Source of the DNA: an uncultured Verrucomicrobiota bacterium
Lineage (GTDB): Bacteria; Verrucomicrobiota; Verrucomicrobiia; Limisphaerales; UBA9464
Assembly: GCA_903925515.1 (NCBI GenBank)
Contig: CAIYFP010000506.1
Location: 1 to 11,088 of the forward strand
Reading direction: 5' to 3'
Length of the DNA stretch: 11,088 nucleotides
This document shows, in pieces, positions 1 through 7,168 of this stretch. Numbering within the stretch: position 1 is the first letter of the stretch; every line of letters begins with the position of its first letter. A model generated the notes under the pieces. It was given only the letters and a program-made list of their open reading frames with translations. It was not told the DNA's origin and did not search any database. The translations under genes were made by a program, and so were the position numbers.

Positions 1-601
1 CCACGTTGTCGAGGCCCCATGACTCGTCGTCCAAGGACTGCAGGTTGGCACCCTCAAACCCCAGCACCACCGAGCTGGCCGACGCCGTGAACGTCACCGG
101 CACCCGGCGAAAAATGGAATCTTCATACCCGCTGAACCCCAGTTGCCCCTTCACGTCCGCAGGGCGCGTCCATGTCTGCGTCCCGTTGAACTGCGAGATC
201 GTCCGGTCCAACACCGCCGTTCCATCCACCCACACGCGGAACGTGTCCGGCCCGTAGTCATCCCCGTCCCAACTGTCGAAAACGTACAGGTCAAACAACA
301 CCGTGTAACCCGCGCCGGGCGTCAGTCCCGTCAGCGTCAGTTCCGCACGATCGTTCCCCAGACGTCCAAGGAAGCCGGAGAAGCTGGCAGGGTGACTGCC
401 GTCGCGAACCGACGAAGACCACTCGGGCAGCACGGGTCCCTCGAAGTCATCATGGAAAACTGCCGCCGCGTTCACCCCGTTTGCAGCAAGCCATGCAAGA
501 CCGGCCAACAACAACGAGGGAGCGGTCATGGTGTTCGTGGCAGGGGGCCGTCGGCCAACCTCATGCAAGGTCCCACGGTCAACGGCTTCAATCGGTTTCA
601 T
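1..601 (-). CDS. Exported protein of unknown function, N-terminal part (cut by left edge)
   Basis: The frame is open from ATG at 601-599 to the window edge, giving about 200 residues with the C-terminus missing. A second in-frame ATG lies at 529-527; neither start has a Shine-Dalgarno site. The longer start gives a basic n-region before the hydrophobic stretch SLLLAGLAWLAANGVNA, a likely signal peptide with cleavage after the Ala run. The shorter start leaves no positive charge, so 601 is preferred weakly. The mature part begins VFHDDFEG and contains FDLYVFDSWDG, GPDTFRVWVDG and DDESWGLDNV. This aromatic- and Asp-rich beta-strand style is common in secreted, surface-anchored proteins of Verrucomicrobiota and Planctomycetota, some of which carry C-terminal sorting signals. 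Whether this one does lies outside the window. Function is unknown; a jellyroll or carbohydrate-binding fold is only a guess. An upstream promoter supports transcription in this direction. Confidence 0.8.
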   Translation of the reverse strand, partial: MKPIEAVDRGTLHEVGRRPPATNTMTAPSLLLAGLAWLAANGVNAAAVFHDDFEGPVLPEWSSSVRDGSHPASFSGFLGRLGNDRAELTLTGLTPGAGYTVLFDLYVFDSWDGDDYGPDTFRVWVDGTAVLDRTISQFNGTQTWTRPADVKGQLGFSGYEDSIFRRVPVTFTASASSVVLGFEGANLQSLDDESWGLDNV

Positions 602-651
602 GGTGCAAGGGGTGGTACGCAAATGGGAACTGGCTCAGGCAATGCTGGCCT

Positions 652-679
652 ATTGTGAATGGTTGTTTTGAATTGTCAA
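652..679 (-). promoter_or_regulatory. Sigma70-type promoter for the left-edge exported protein
   Basis: On the minus strand a perfect -35 box TTGACA (679-674) is followed by a 16-base spacer and CACAAT (657-652), which matches four of six bases of TATAAT. The motif sits in the only distinctly AT-rich patch near this gene. It would start transcription near 645, leaving a leader of about 44 bases before the ATG at 601. The boxes are read directly from the sequence; activity is inferred. Confidence 0.6.
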
Positions 680-1290
680 ATTGTTTTATGAGGGCCGCGA
701 AAGGGCCAGTGTGACCCCAAACGGCAAGGGCTGCGGCTTGCTCCAGCACTCCCGATTCGGCATGGCTTCATGACAGGCTTTCACTGCCATCTAAACGCTG
801 CCAGCCACCCGTTCCTTACACTTCCCGTGCGTGGCCAAGCACCTTTTCGCCCCGCCGCCATCCCCGCCCGACTCCCCGGGCACTCCCGAGCTTCATCCCC
901 ATCACCCCCTCCCCCCGCAAGGCCCGTGCCCCATCCCAAATCCTCGCGCAAGCAGGTCCCGAGTGCCGGGTTCTCCCCGCACGCTGCGCCGACGGAGGGT
1001 TGAAAATCCATGCCGCCGTGACGCGAAGCATGCAGTCTCATGGACGCCCATGCTGGGGTTGATGCCCATCCGCTACGATGGCGGGTTGGCACGCAGCCTG
1101 CCGCTATCCATCCGCATGGGGATCGAGAGATTCCCTCCTCCTTGCGCGGGGATTTGGACCCATCGGACCAAACCGGGCCATGACGCACGCCCCGGGCATC
1201 GGGTCGCTCGCCACCGTCCCGTCCTCACGCAAGGAGTCGGCGAAATCCCCGGGCGCCTTGCGGCTCCCAAGGCTCGACAGGGACGCGCCC

Positions 1291-1310
1291 TTGCCTTGCC
1301 TTGCCTTGCC
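1291..1310 (+). repeat. Pentanucleotide tandem repeat (TTGCC)x4
   Basis: Four perfect copies of TTGCC lie 29 bases before the chosen start codon of the DUF4149 gene and 14 bases before its putative ribosome site. One copy supplies an alternative in-frame TTG start at 1301. A five-base unit would change spacing or frame on slippage. With only four copies, instability is possible but not demonstrated. Confidence 0.85.
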
Positions 1311-1324
1311 TTCACTCCGCGCCC

Positions 1325-1330
1325 AAGGAA
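1325..1330 (+). promoter_or_regulatory. Ribosome binding site deciding the DUF4149 start
   Basis: AAGGAA lies nine bases upstream of GTG at 1340. It favours that codon over the in-frame TTG at 1301, which has only the TTGCC repeat in front of it. Confidence 0.5.
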
Positions 1331-1339
1331 CATCGGCCC

Positions 1340-1855
1340 GTGCTTCAACGCCTCACGCTGCTTCTCTGGTCCCTCTGGCTCGGCATCGGCGTCGGCGTCG
1401 CCTTCGTCGCCATCCCCGCCGTGTTCGCCACCGCGCGACCGGGGCTTCCTCCCGGCGAGCCCGGTTTCACCGCCCAGGCTGTCCTGTACCGCTATTTCCT
1501 CGCGCAGGCCGGCATCGCAACCGCGCTTGCGCTCTTCGAGTTGCCCTCATGGCTCTCCCGCCGCGACGTCCCGCGCTGGCGTCCCATCGCGATCGGCCTC
1601 CTCCTTGCGTCCTGCCTTGCGAGCCTCCTCTGGCTCCACCCCGCGCTCTCCGACCTCCATCGGGTACGCCACGACCCCGCGCCGCCCGCCGCCGAGCGCT
1701 ACGCCGCCTCCGCGCGCTTCCGCAAGCTCCATGGCGCAAGCCAAGGGATCAACCTCGCCACCCTCCTCCTCGTCCTTGCCCAATGGTCCGCCGCCGCCCG
1801 TTCCATCCCGCGCGCAGCCCACTCGGCCGAGCCAACGCCCGCGAATGCCCTCTGA
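1340..1855 (+). CDS. Small membrane protein, DUF4149/TMEM205-like
   Basis: From GTG at 1340 the product is 171 residues and strongly hydrophobic. Four membrane segments are visible at about 4-30, 48-68, 82-101 and 134-150. The first contains the WLGIGVGVAFVAIPAVF pattern, and the last is preceded by FRKLHGASQGIN. The first-helix small/aromatic pattern and the F-x-x-LH-x-x-S-x-x-x-N motif fit the DUF4149 family, whose biochemical role is not established. The family call is from memory of the pattern, not a search. The C-terminal tail after residue 150 is polar and poorly conserved in style. Its stop (1853-1855) overlaps the helicase ATG (1845) by 11 bases, so the two genes probably share an mRNA. 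No functional link between this membrane protein and a DNA helicase is known to me. The frame extends back to a TTG at 1301, inside the repeat, which would add 13 residues. Confidence 0.78.
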   Translation: MLQRLTLLLWSLWLGIGVGVAFVAIPAVFATARPGLPPGEPGFTAQAVLYRYFLAQAGIATALALFELPSWLSRRDVPRWRPIAIGLLLASCLASLLWLHPALSDLHRVRHDPAPPAAERYAASARFRKLHGASQGINLATLLLVLAQWSAAARSIPRAAHSAEPTPANAL

Positions 1856-4661
1856 GCCACCGAGCCCCGCGACGCACCCGGCATCCCCGTCGAACCCCTC
1901 GCGGCTGCGGGCATGGTTCGACGCCACCCATCGCGTTCCCACCCCTGCCCAAGCCGCCGCATGGCCGCTGATCGAGGCAGGCCACCACGTCCTTGTCATC
2001 TCCCCCACCGGCACCGGCAAGACGCTCGCCGCGTTCCTTGCCATCCTCGACCCACTCGCGCGCGAGCACGCCGAGCAACGCCTCGGCCAAGGCATCCATG
2101 CCCTCTACGTCTCCCCACTCCGCGCCCTCGCCCATGACCTCGAAAAAAACCTCCGGCTCCCCCTGGCCGGGGCGTTTGGCGAGAACCCGCCCATCACCGT
2201 GGCCCTCCGGACCGGCGACACCTCCCAGGCCGAACGCCAACGCCAGTTCAACCACCCGCCCCATCTCCTCCTCACCACGCCCGAAAGCCTCGGGCTCATG
2301 CTCTCCCAGGAACGTTGGCTCCCCCATCTCTCCCGCTGCCGCTGGGTCGTCGTGGACGAGGTCCATGCCCTCGCCGAGAACAAGCGGGGCTCCGACCTCT
2401 CCCTCTCCCTCGAGCGCCTGGCCCTCGTCTCCGCCCACGCCCCGGGGAACGGCCCCCAGCGCATCGGACTCTCCGCGACCGTCGCCCCCGCCAAGGATGT
2501 CGCCGCCTTTCTTGCCGGCGTCGGCCGCGATTGCCGCGTCGTCGAGGCCGACTCCGCCAAGAGGATCGAGCTCTCCGTCCATTCGCCGCTCGAGCGCGAC
2601 CCCTACCCCGCGGCCGGGTTCATGGGCGCGCGCATGATGGGCGACCTCGCGCGCCTGATCGACGCCCACCAAACCACCCTCGTCTTCACCAACACCCGCT
2701 CCGGCGCCGAGTCCGCCACTTATTGGCTCCACCAGCAACGCCCCGACCTCGCCCCCTTCATCGAGTGCCACCACGGATCCCTCGACCGCGACCTCCGGCT
2801 GGACGTCGAGGACCGCCTCAAGCGTGGCCAACTCCGCGCGGTTGTCTGCTCCACCTCCCTCGAGATGGGGATCGACATCGGCTCGGTGGACCTCGTCGTC
2901 ATGCTCGCCACCCCCAAGGGCGTCAACCGCGCCCTCCAACGCGCCGGGCGCGCCGGCCATTCCATCAGCAAGGTCAGCCATGGCATCCTCATGGCCACCA
3001 ACGTGGGCGACCTCGTCGAATGTTGCGCCACCGCGCGCCTCGCCCGGGCCGGGCACCTCGACCCCGTCCGCATCCCGCTCGCCCCCCTCGATGTCCTCGC
3101 CCAGCACCTTGCCGGCATGGGCTGCATCCAACGCTGTCCACGCGCCGAAGCACTCGCTCTCGTCCGGCGCGCATGGCCCTTCAAGGACCTCGCGCAGGAT
3201 GCCTTCGACGCCGTCCTCGAATACCTCGCCGGCGGCGGCAAGGCCCTCCGTGCCCAATACACCGACGTCTTCGGCCGAATCCACCTCGACGACGACGCCT
3301 TCGAGACCCGCGCCGGAAACACCCGGCGCGACCTCCTCCAAAACATCGGCACCATCCCGACCGAGGGCGTCATCCATGTCGTCCATCGCAACCGCCATCT
3401 CGGCACCGTCGAGGAATCCTTCGCGCGCCGCCTCCAGCCCGGCGACATCTTCTCCCTCGCCGGCCGGCCCCTCCGGCTCGAACGCATCGACTCCATGGAA
3501 TGCCGGGTCACCCCCGCCGACGGCCAGACGCCCACCGTCCCTCGCTGGGGCGCCAACAAGTTTCCCCTCGCCAACCGCGTCGCCCGCGAGATCCGCGAGT
3601 TCCGACGCGAGCTTCGGCAACGGCTCGAATCCAACCTCCCCGCGCCCGCCCTGATGGCATGGATCGCCCAGCGCCTGGATTGCGGACCCGCCAACGCGGC
3701 CGTCATCCACCGCGTCCATGCCGCCCAGCACGGCGTCAGCGAAATCCCCGTCCCCGAAACCCTCCTCGTCGAGCAGTTCACCGAGCCCGCCAACATGGTC
3801 GCCGCCCGGAACCTTCCCCCGGCCCGCCCAAGGCCTTCGCGTCCAAGCCATCGCGCCCTCGAATCCCCGCCACGCGAGGGCCAGATTGCCCTCGCTTCCA
3901 TCCTCCTCCCCGCCCGCTCCCCCCGACCACCCAACCAGGTCTCCACACCTCCTCCCTCGCCCACGCAACCCGTCGGACTCGTCGGGCCCCGCCTCCACTA
4001 CTTCTTCCATTCCCTCATCGGACGCGCCGCCAACGATGCCCTGTCACGCGTCGTCGGCCTACGCGTGGGACGCCTCAAGGGCGGCAATCCCGTCGCGGCC
4101 GGCGACGACTACGGCTTCGCCCTCACCGTCGAGCCCGGTTCAGCCCTCGCGGCCGACGACATCCCAGCCCTGCTCTCCCCCGAGGGCTTCGCGGAGGACC
4201 TTGGCGACGTCCTGCGACGGTCGGACCTGTTGAAGTACCACTTCCGCACCGCCGCCCAAACCGGCCTCATGGTCTGGCGCAACCAGCTCGGCGCCCAAAA
4301 GAATGCCCGCAAGCTCCAGTGGAGCTCCGAGGTCATCTTCAACGTCCTCGTCGATCACGAACCCTCCCACGTCCTCCTCCGCGAGGCCCGCCGCGACGCA
4401 GGCCATGCATTCCTCGACGAAACCCGCGCCCGTGCCTTCCTCGCGGACTTCGACGCCCGCGGACGCCCCATTCGACTTCGCGTCGTGCCGCGCGTCCCGC
4501 CCCTCTCGTTCGTCATGTACGCCACCTGCATCCGTGAGGCCCTCATGGTCGAGGATCCACGCGAGACCCTCGAACGCCTCTACCACGAATGGTGGAACGC
4601 CCTGAACCCCGAGCCCGGCAGCCAGCCTCCGGCCACAGACGTCCAGCCTTCCCCGGGCTGA
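1845..4661 (+). CDS. lhr: Lhr-family DEXH-box ATP-dependent helicase
   Basis: 938 residues from ATG at 1845. Superfamily 2 motifs appear in order: a Q-motif-like PTPAQ (32-36), Walker A SPTGTGKT (53-60), SPLRAL (90-95), TTPESL (144-149), DEVH (171-174), SAT (210-212), TLVFTNTR (278-285), STSLEMGIDIG (336-346) and QRAGRAGHS (365-373). The downstream part fits the winged-helix and beta-barrel region of the Lhr core, with HYFFHSLIGRAANDALSR near 718-735. Lhr proteins are ATP-dependent 3'-to-5' translocases that unwind duplexes and take part in DNA repair. The length is close to core-only Lhr, not the roughly 1500-residue full form. DEVH rather than DEWH argues against the ligase-associated subfamily, and no ligase, nuclease or phosphoesterase lies beside it. 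Residues about 650-710 are a Pro/Ser/Arg-rich insert. The frame stays open back to 831, but that extension is low-complexity and precedes the whole DUF4149 gene. The start overlaps that gene and lacks a Shine-Dalgarno site, which suggests translational coupling. Confidence 0.93.
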   Translation: MPSEPPSPATHPASPSNPSRLRAWFDATHRVPTPAQAAAWPLIEAGHHVLVISPTGTGKTLAAFLAILDPLAREHAEQRLGQGIHALYVSPLRALAHDLEKNLRLPLAGAFGENPPITVALRTGDTSQAERQRQFNHPPHLLLTTPESLGLMLSQERWLPHLSRCRWVVVDEVHALAENKRGSDLSLSLERLALVSAHAPGNGPQRIGLSATVAPAKDVAAFLAGVGRDCRVVEADSAKRIELSVHSPLERDPYPAAGFMGARMMGDLARLIDAHQTTLVFTNTRSGAESATYWLHQQRPDLAPFIECHHGSLDRDLRLDVEDRLKRGQLRAVVCSTSLEMGIDIGSVDLVVMLATPKGVNRALQRAGRAGHSISKVSHGILMATNVGDLVECCATARLARAGHLDPVRIPLAPLDVLAQHLAGMGCIQRCPRAEALALVRRAWPFKDLAQDAFDAVLEYLAGGGKALRAQYTDVFGRIHLDDDAFETRAGNTRRDLLQNIGTIPTEGVIHVVHRNRHLGTVEESFARRLQPGDIFSLAGRPLRLERIDSMECRVTPADGQTPTVPRWGANKFPLANRVAREIREFRRELRQRLESNLPAPALMAWIAQRLDCGPANAAVIHRVHAAQHGVSEIPVPETLLVEQFTEPANMVAARNLPPARPRPSRPSHRALESPPREGQIALASILLPARSPRPPNQVSTPPPSPTQPVGLVGPRLHYFFHSLIGRAANDALSRVVGLRVGRLKGGNPVAAGDDYGFALTVEPGSALAADDIPALLSPEGFAEDLGDVLRRSDLLKYHFRTAAQTGLMVWRNQLGAQKNARKLQWSSEVIFNVLVDHEPSHVLLREARRDAGHAFLDETRARAFLADFDARGRPIRLRVVPRVPPLSFVMYATCIREALMVEDPRETLERLYHEWWNALNPEPGSQPPATDVQPSPG

Positions 4662-4669
4662 AAGCCGGG
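4652..4669. terminator. Weak hairpin at the lhr/rdgB convergence
   Basis: CCCGGGCT and AGCCGGG can form a seven-pair stem with one bulged G and a three-base loop. It overlaps the lhr stop codon and lies 19 bases from the rdgB stop. There is no T-run on either side, so it is at best a bidirectional pause or protective 3' hairpin. Confidence 0.3.
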
Positions 4670-4687
4670 TTCCCTCGCACGGGGTAC

Positions 4688-5347
4688 TCAGTCCCCCATT
4701 CCCGCGCCCCGCTCCCCAAGCCACCGCGCAAGCCCCGCCACCGCGCGCGCCCGGTGCGACATCCTGCCCTTCTCCTCCATCCCCAGCTCCGCAAACGACC
4801 GCGTCTCTCCCTCGGGCACAAACAACGGGTCATACCCAAACCCATGCGCGCCCGCCCCCAACCCCAGCAACCGCCCCTCGCACGCCCCGAAGAAATACAC
4901 CGCCGCGCCCGGGTTCGGGTCCGACACCGGCACCACCGCCAGCACGCATCGGAACCGCGCCGTGCGCCGCCCCTCCGGCACGTCCGCCATCAACCTCAGC
5001 AGCAACGCGTTGTTGTCCACGTCCGCCGAGTTCCCCTTCGCCCCGCCCCGCAACGCGGCAAAGCGCGCCGAATGCACTCCCGGCGCCCCGCCCAACGCGT
5101 CCACTTCCAGCCCGGAATCGTCCGCCACCACCCATTCCACCCCGAGGTTGCACGCGTCGATCGACAGGTACCGCGCCCACGCCACGGCCTTCAGCAGGGC
5201 GTTGCCCCCGAAGGTGTCCGCCGTCTCGGGAACGTCGATCCGGGCCGACGTGTCCCGGAACGACAACACGAGATGTCGCGCGCCCAGCAGTTGCCGGAAC
5301 TCATCGACCTTGTGCGCGTTCGCCGTCGCAAGGAACAAGGCACTCAT
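4688..5347 (-). CDS. rdgB: RdgB/HAM1 non-canonical purine NTP pyrophosphatase
   Basis: 219 residues. The family removes dITP, XTP and related deaminated purine nucleotides by hydrolysis to the monophosphate and pyrophosphate, keeping them out of DNA and RNA; it is a cytoplasmic dimer. Visible hallmarks are the N-terminal ATANAHKVDEF (7-17) phosphate-binding segment, ETADTFGGNALLKA (41-54), the metal- and base-binding ADDSGLEVDALGGAPGVHSARFA (75-97), FGYDPLFVPEG (170-180), SFAELG.EEKGRMSHRARA (184-202) and a C-terminal helix. In the second motif FGGNA stands where E. coli has FIENA, a substitution that I believe occurs in other homologues. The length is slightly above the usual ~200. GGAGAG (5359-5354) lies six bases before the ATG. 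The start overlaps the sulfatase stop as ATGA, so the gene is translationally coupled to the sulfatase. Confidence 0.95.
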   Translation of the reverse strand: MSALFLATANAHKVDEFRQLLGARHLVLSFRDTSARIDVPETADTFGGNALLKAVAWARYLSIDACNLGVEWVVADDSGLEVDALGGAPGVHSARFAALRGGAKGNSADVDNNALLLRLMADVPEGRRTARFRCVLAVVPVSDPNPGAAVYFFGACEGRLLGLGAGAHGFGYDPLFVPEGETRSFAELGMEEKGRMSHRARAVAGLARWLGERGAGMGD

Positions 5348-6945
5348 GGCTTTCTCTCCGCATCCGCCGCAAACTCAAGGGTCGCCTTCTCCCAGAGGCC
5401 CGTCATCCGGCGCAGCCGCTCCGGCTCCCTTGCCGCAAGGTCCACCTGCTCGGCCCGGTCCGACGCCAGGTTGTACAACGCCCACTCGTTCGTCGCGGGC
5501 CTCTTCGTGACGACCTTCCAATCCCCGATGCGCAGCGCCCGGTTGTGCTCGTGGTGGAAGTAGAGGAACTCGCGCTCCACCGGCACGTCCGCCGCCAGCG
5601 CCGCCAGAAGGCTCCGCCCCGCGAACGGCGCGGCATGCGGCGGCAGCGACGACGGCACCTTCGCCGCCGCGAGGATCGTGGGCACCAGATCGATGACATG
5701 CGCCGGCGTCCGCCGACGCTCCCCCCGCGCGGCGATCCCGGCGGGCCAATGGAAGATCGCCGGCGTCGCAACGCCCCCCTCGTGCACCCAGGACTTGTGC
5801 AGCCGGAACGGGGTGTTCGCCGCGCTCGACCATCCCGGCCCCAGGCACAGGTAGCTTCCCGCCGACCCGGGCGCCGCCTTCGGGTCATGACGATCCCCCC
5901 GGTTCAGGAACTCCGCGCTCGCCCCGTTGTCCGAGAGGAACACCGTCAACGTGTTCGTCCATGCCCCCATCTCCCGCACCTGCCCCAGCACCCGCCCGAT
6001 CTCCCGGTCCATCCGGTCCACCATCGCCGCATGGATCGCCATCTTCGTCGCCTGGAACTTCTTCTCCTGCGCCGACAACGGGTTCCATGGCACCGCGCGC
6101 GCCACCTCGGCCGGGTCCACCTGCCGACGCAACTCCCCCTCCCCAAGGTTCCAATGCGGGATCACGCCCGGCTCGGCTGGGGCGTTCTCGCCCGAGAACA
6201 GTCCCAGCTCCAAGGTCCGCACCCAGCGCCGGTCCCGGATGAAGTCCCAGCCCACGTCATAGCGGCCCTGGTGCCGCTCGATGTCCTCCCGCGGCGCCTG
6301 CAACGGGAAGTGCGGCACCGTGAACGCAAGGAACGCCACGAACGGCTTCTCCGGGTGCTCGCGCGCATGGTCCTTCAGGAACCCCACCATCCGCGACGCG
6401 TACTCCGTCGTCGTGTAATACCCCGAGGCGGGGTCCACCGGCGGCAAGGGCTTGTCATCCAGCTCATGGCTTCGCGGCCCAAAGTTCCGGTCGTGGTCGT
6501 GCACCACATACGACCGGTCAAAGCCCCCGTCCGCCACCACCTTCGGCGCGCCCATCACATGCCACTTGCCCGCGTGATAGGCCCGGTAGCCGGCCGGACG
6601 CAGATGGTGCGGCAGCAGCCTTGACCACGACGGCAACCTTCCCCGGGGCGGGTCCATCCGCGTCTGCTGCGGATAATGCCCCGTCATCAGCGCGGCCCGC
6701 GAGGGCCAGCACCGGCCGGTGTTGTAAAACTGCGTGAACCGAACCCCGTTGGCCGCCAACCGGTCCAGGTTCGGTGTCGGGATCTCGCCCCCATGGCAGC
6801 CGATATCCGAGAACCCGAGGTCATCCGCAAGGAGGATCAGGATGTTGGGCCGCTGCGCCGCCGCCATTCCGGCGCAATCCACCGCAACCCAGCACGCCAC
6901 CGTCCATGCCTTGATCCACCATGTTGCCCGAACCCATGCCCTCAT
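5344..6945 (-). CDS. Secreted formylglycine-dependent sulfatase (arylsulfatase family S1)
   Basis: 533 residues from ATG at 6945. The enzyme hydrolyses sulfate esters, probably on a sulfated glycan, outside the cytoplasm; the substrate cannot be read from sequence. A basic, Trp-rich signal peptide ends near AGMAAAQ (25-31). Catalytic features are metal-binding DD (41-42), the modification site C79 in CWPSR, GKWH (126-129, Lys and His), PHFP (211-214, His212), SDNG (338-341, Asp and Asn) and HKSWVHEGG (383-391, Lys384). All expected active-site positions are present, so the enzyme looks intact. C-x-P-S-R requires a formylglycine-generating enzyme or anaerobic maturase, and neither is in this window. 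The start is fixed by GGAGG (6955-6951) five bases before the ATG. Longer starts at 6957 and 7056 lack good ribosome sites or push the signal peptide inward. The gene is coupled to rdgB downstream. Such sulfatases are abundant in Planctomycetota and Verrucomicrobiota. Confidence 0.95.
   Translation of the reverse strand: MRAWVRATWWIKAWTVACWVAVDCAGMAAAQRPNILILLADDLGFSDIGCHGGEIPTPNLDRLAANGVRFTQFYNTGRCWPSRAALMTGHYPQQTRMDPPRGRLPSWSRLLPHHLRPAGYRAYHAGKWHVMGAPKVVADGGFDRSYVVHDHDRNFGPRSHELDDKPLPPVDPASGYYTTTEYASRMVGFLKDHAREHPEKPFVAFLAFTVPHFPLQAPREDIERHQGRYDVGWDFIRDRRWVRTLELGLFSGENAPAEPGVIPHWNLGEGELRRQVDPAEVARAVPWNPLSAQEKKFQATKMAIHAAMVDRMDREIGRVLGQVREMGAWTNTLTVFLSDNGASAEFLNRGDRHDPKAAPGSAGSYLCLGPGWSSAANTPFRLHKSWVHEGGVATPAIFHWPAGIAARGERRRTPAHVIDLVPTILAAAKVPSSLPPHAAPFAGRSLLAALAADVPVEREFLYFHHEHNRALRIGDWKVVTKRPATNEWALYNLASDRAEQVDLAAREPERLRRMTGLWEKATLEFAADAERKP
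5354..5359 (-). promoter_or_regulatory. Ribosome binding site of rdgB inside the sulfatase gene
   Basis: GGAGAG lies six bases before the rdgB ATG and within the last codons of the sulfatase. It supports both the start choice and re-initiation on a shared mRNA. Confidence 0.6.
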
Positions 6946-6950
6946 GACGC

Positions 6951-6955
6951 CCTCC
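6951..6955 (-). promoter_or_regulatory. Ribosome binding site deciding the sulfatase start
   Basis: GGAGG with a five-base spacer precedes ATG at 6945. The in-frame ATG at 6957 overlaps this site, which argues that 6945 is the used start. Confidence 0.65.
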
Positions 6956-7069
6956 ATCACCGACTCGCTTGAACTCCGGTGGCCATGGATACCGCGTCCG
7001 CCAGCCCCTGAGCCAGCCATGAATCCGCCCGTCATTCCTTGCCCACCGATCTTCATTCCATCCTGCTTG

Positions 7070-7156
7070 CCCCCAGGGATCCCATGGGGGGACGCATCGG
7101 GCCCTTAACCGGGCGACCCGCGCCTGCATGCGTCGCCCGGGGACACCATCCCCCGG
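7070..7156. repeat. Cluster of overlapping inverted repeats between transglycosylase and sulfatase genes
   Basis: The longest is a nine-base perfect pair, CCGGGCGAC (7109-7117) with GTCGCCCGG (7132-7140). Around it lie CCGGGG/CCCCGG (7137-7142 with 7151-7156), GACGCAT/ATGCGTC (7091-7097 with 7128-7134) and CCCCCA/TGGGGG (7070-7075 with 7085-7090). Several share bases, so they cannot all form at once. Read leftward, the first elements could terminate or protect the transglycosylase transcript, although TTAAGG follows the nine-base stem and no real T-run is present. The last could sit in the sulfatase leader. Confidence 0.5.
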
Positions 7157-7168
7157 CTTCATGGCAGG

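Larger units (their letters stand above)
602..1339. other. 738-base stretch without a credible gene
   Basis: Apart from the minus-strand promoter at 652-679 and the pentamer repeat at 1291-1310, I see no gene here. The reading frames through this stretch encode proline-, arginine- or glycine-rich low-complexity protein with no domain or periodic hydrophobicity. They start from weak codons and lack ribosome sites. No tRNA-like T-loop context or rRNA sequence was found. The stretch should contain the promoter for the rightward DUF4149-lhr pair, but no convincing -35/-10 pair was found. The first half is AT-richer than the second. Confidence 0.55.

Noticed and set aside
781..1188. Possible small minus-strand gene in the intergenic stretch
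   Set aside because: Gly/Arg/Trp-rich composition, no ribosome site, no hydrophobic or domain pattern, and two other frames are equally open here.
831..1844. N-terminal extension of the helicase frame by 338 residues
   Set aside because: The extension is Pro/Ser/Arg-rich with no domain, runs through the whole DUF4149 gene in another frame, and the recognisable Lhr sequence begins only after 1845.
1749..4010. 753-residue minus-strand frame opposite lhr
   Set aside because: It is Gly/Glu/Asp/Val-rich low-complexity sequence without motifs, the mirror image of a C-rich coding strand. All helicase motifs are on the plus strand.
2315..4537. 740-residue Arg/Pro-rich plus-strand frame inside lhr
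   Set aside because: It is an out-of-frame shadow of lhr with extreme Arg/Pro content and no domain.
5545..6624. 359-residue plus-strand frame opposite the sulfatase
   Set aside because: It is Arg/His/Pro-rich with no motif, while the minus strand holds all sulfatase catalytic residues.
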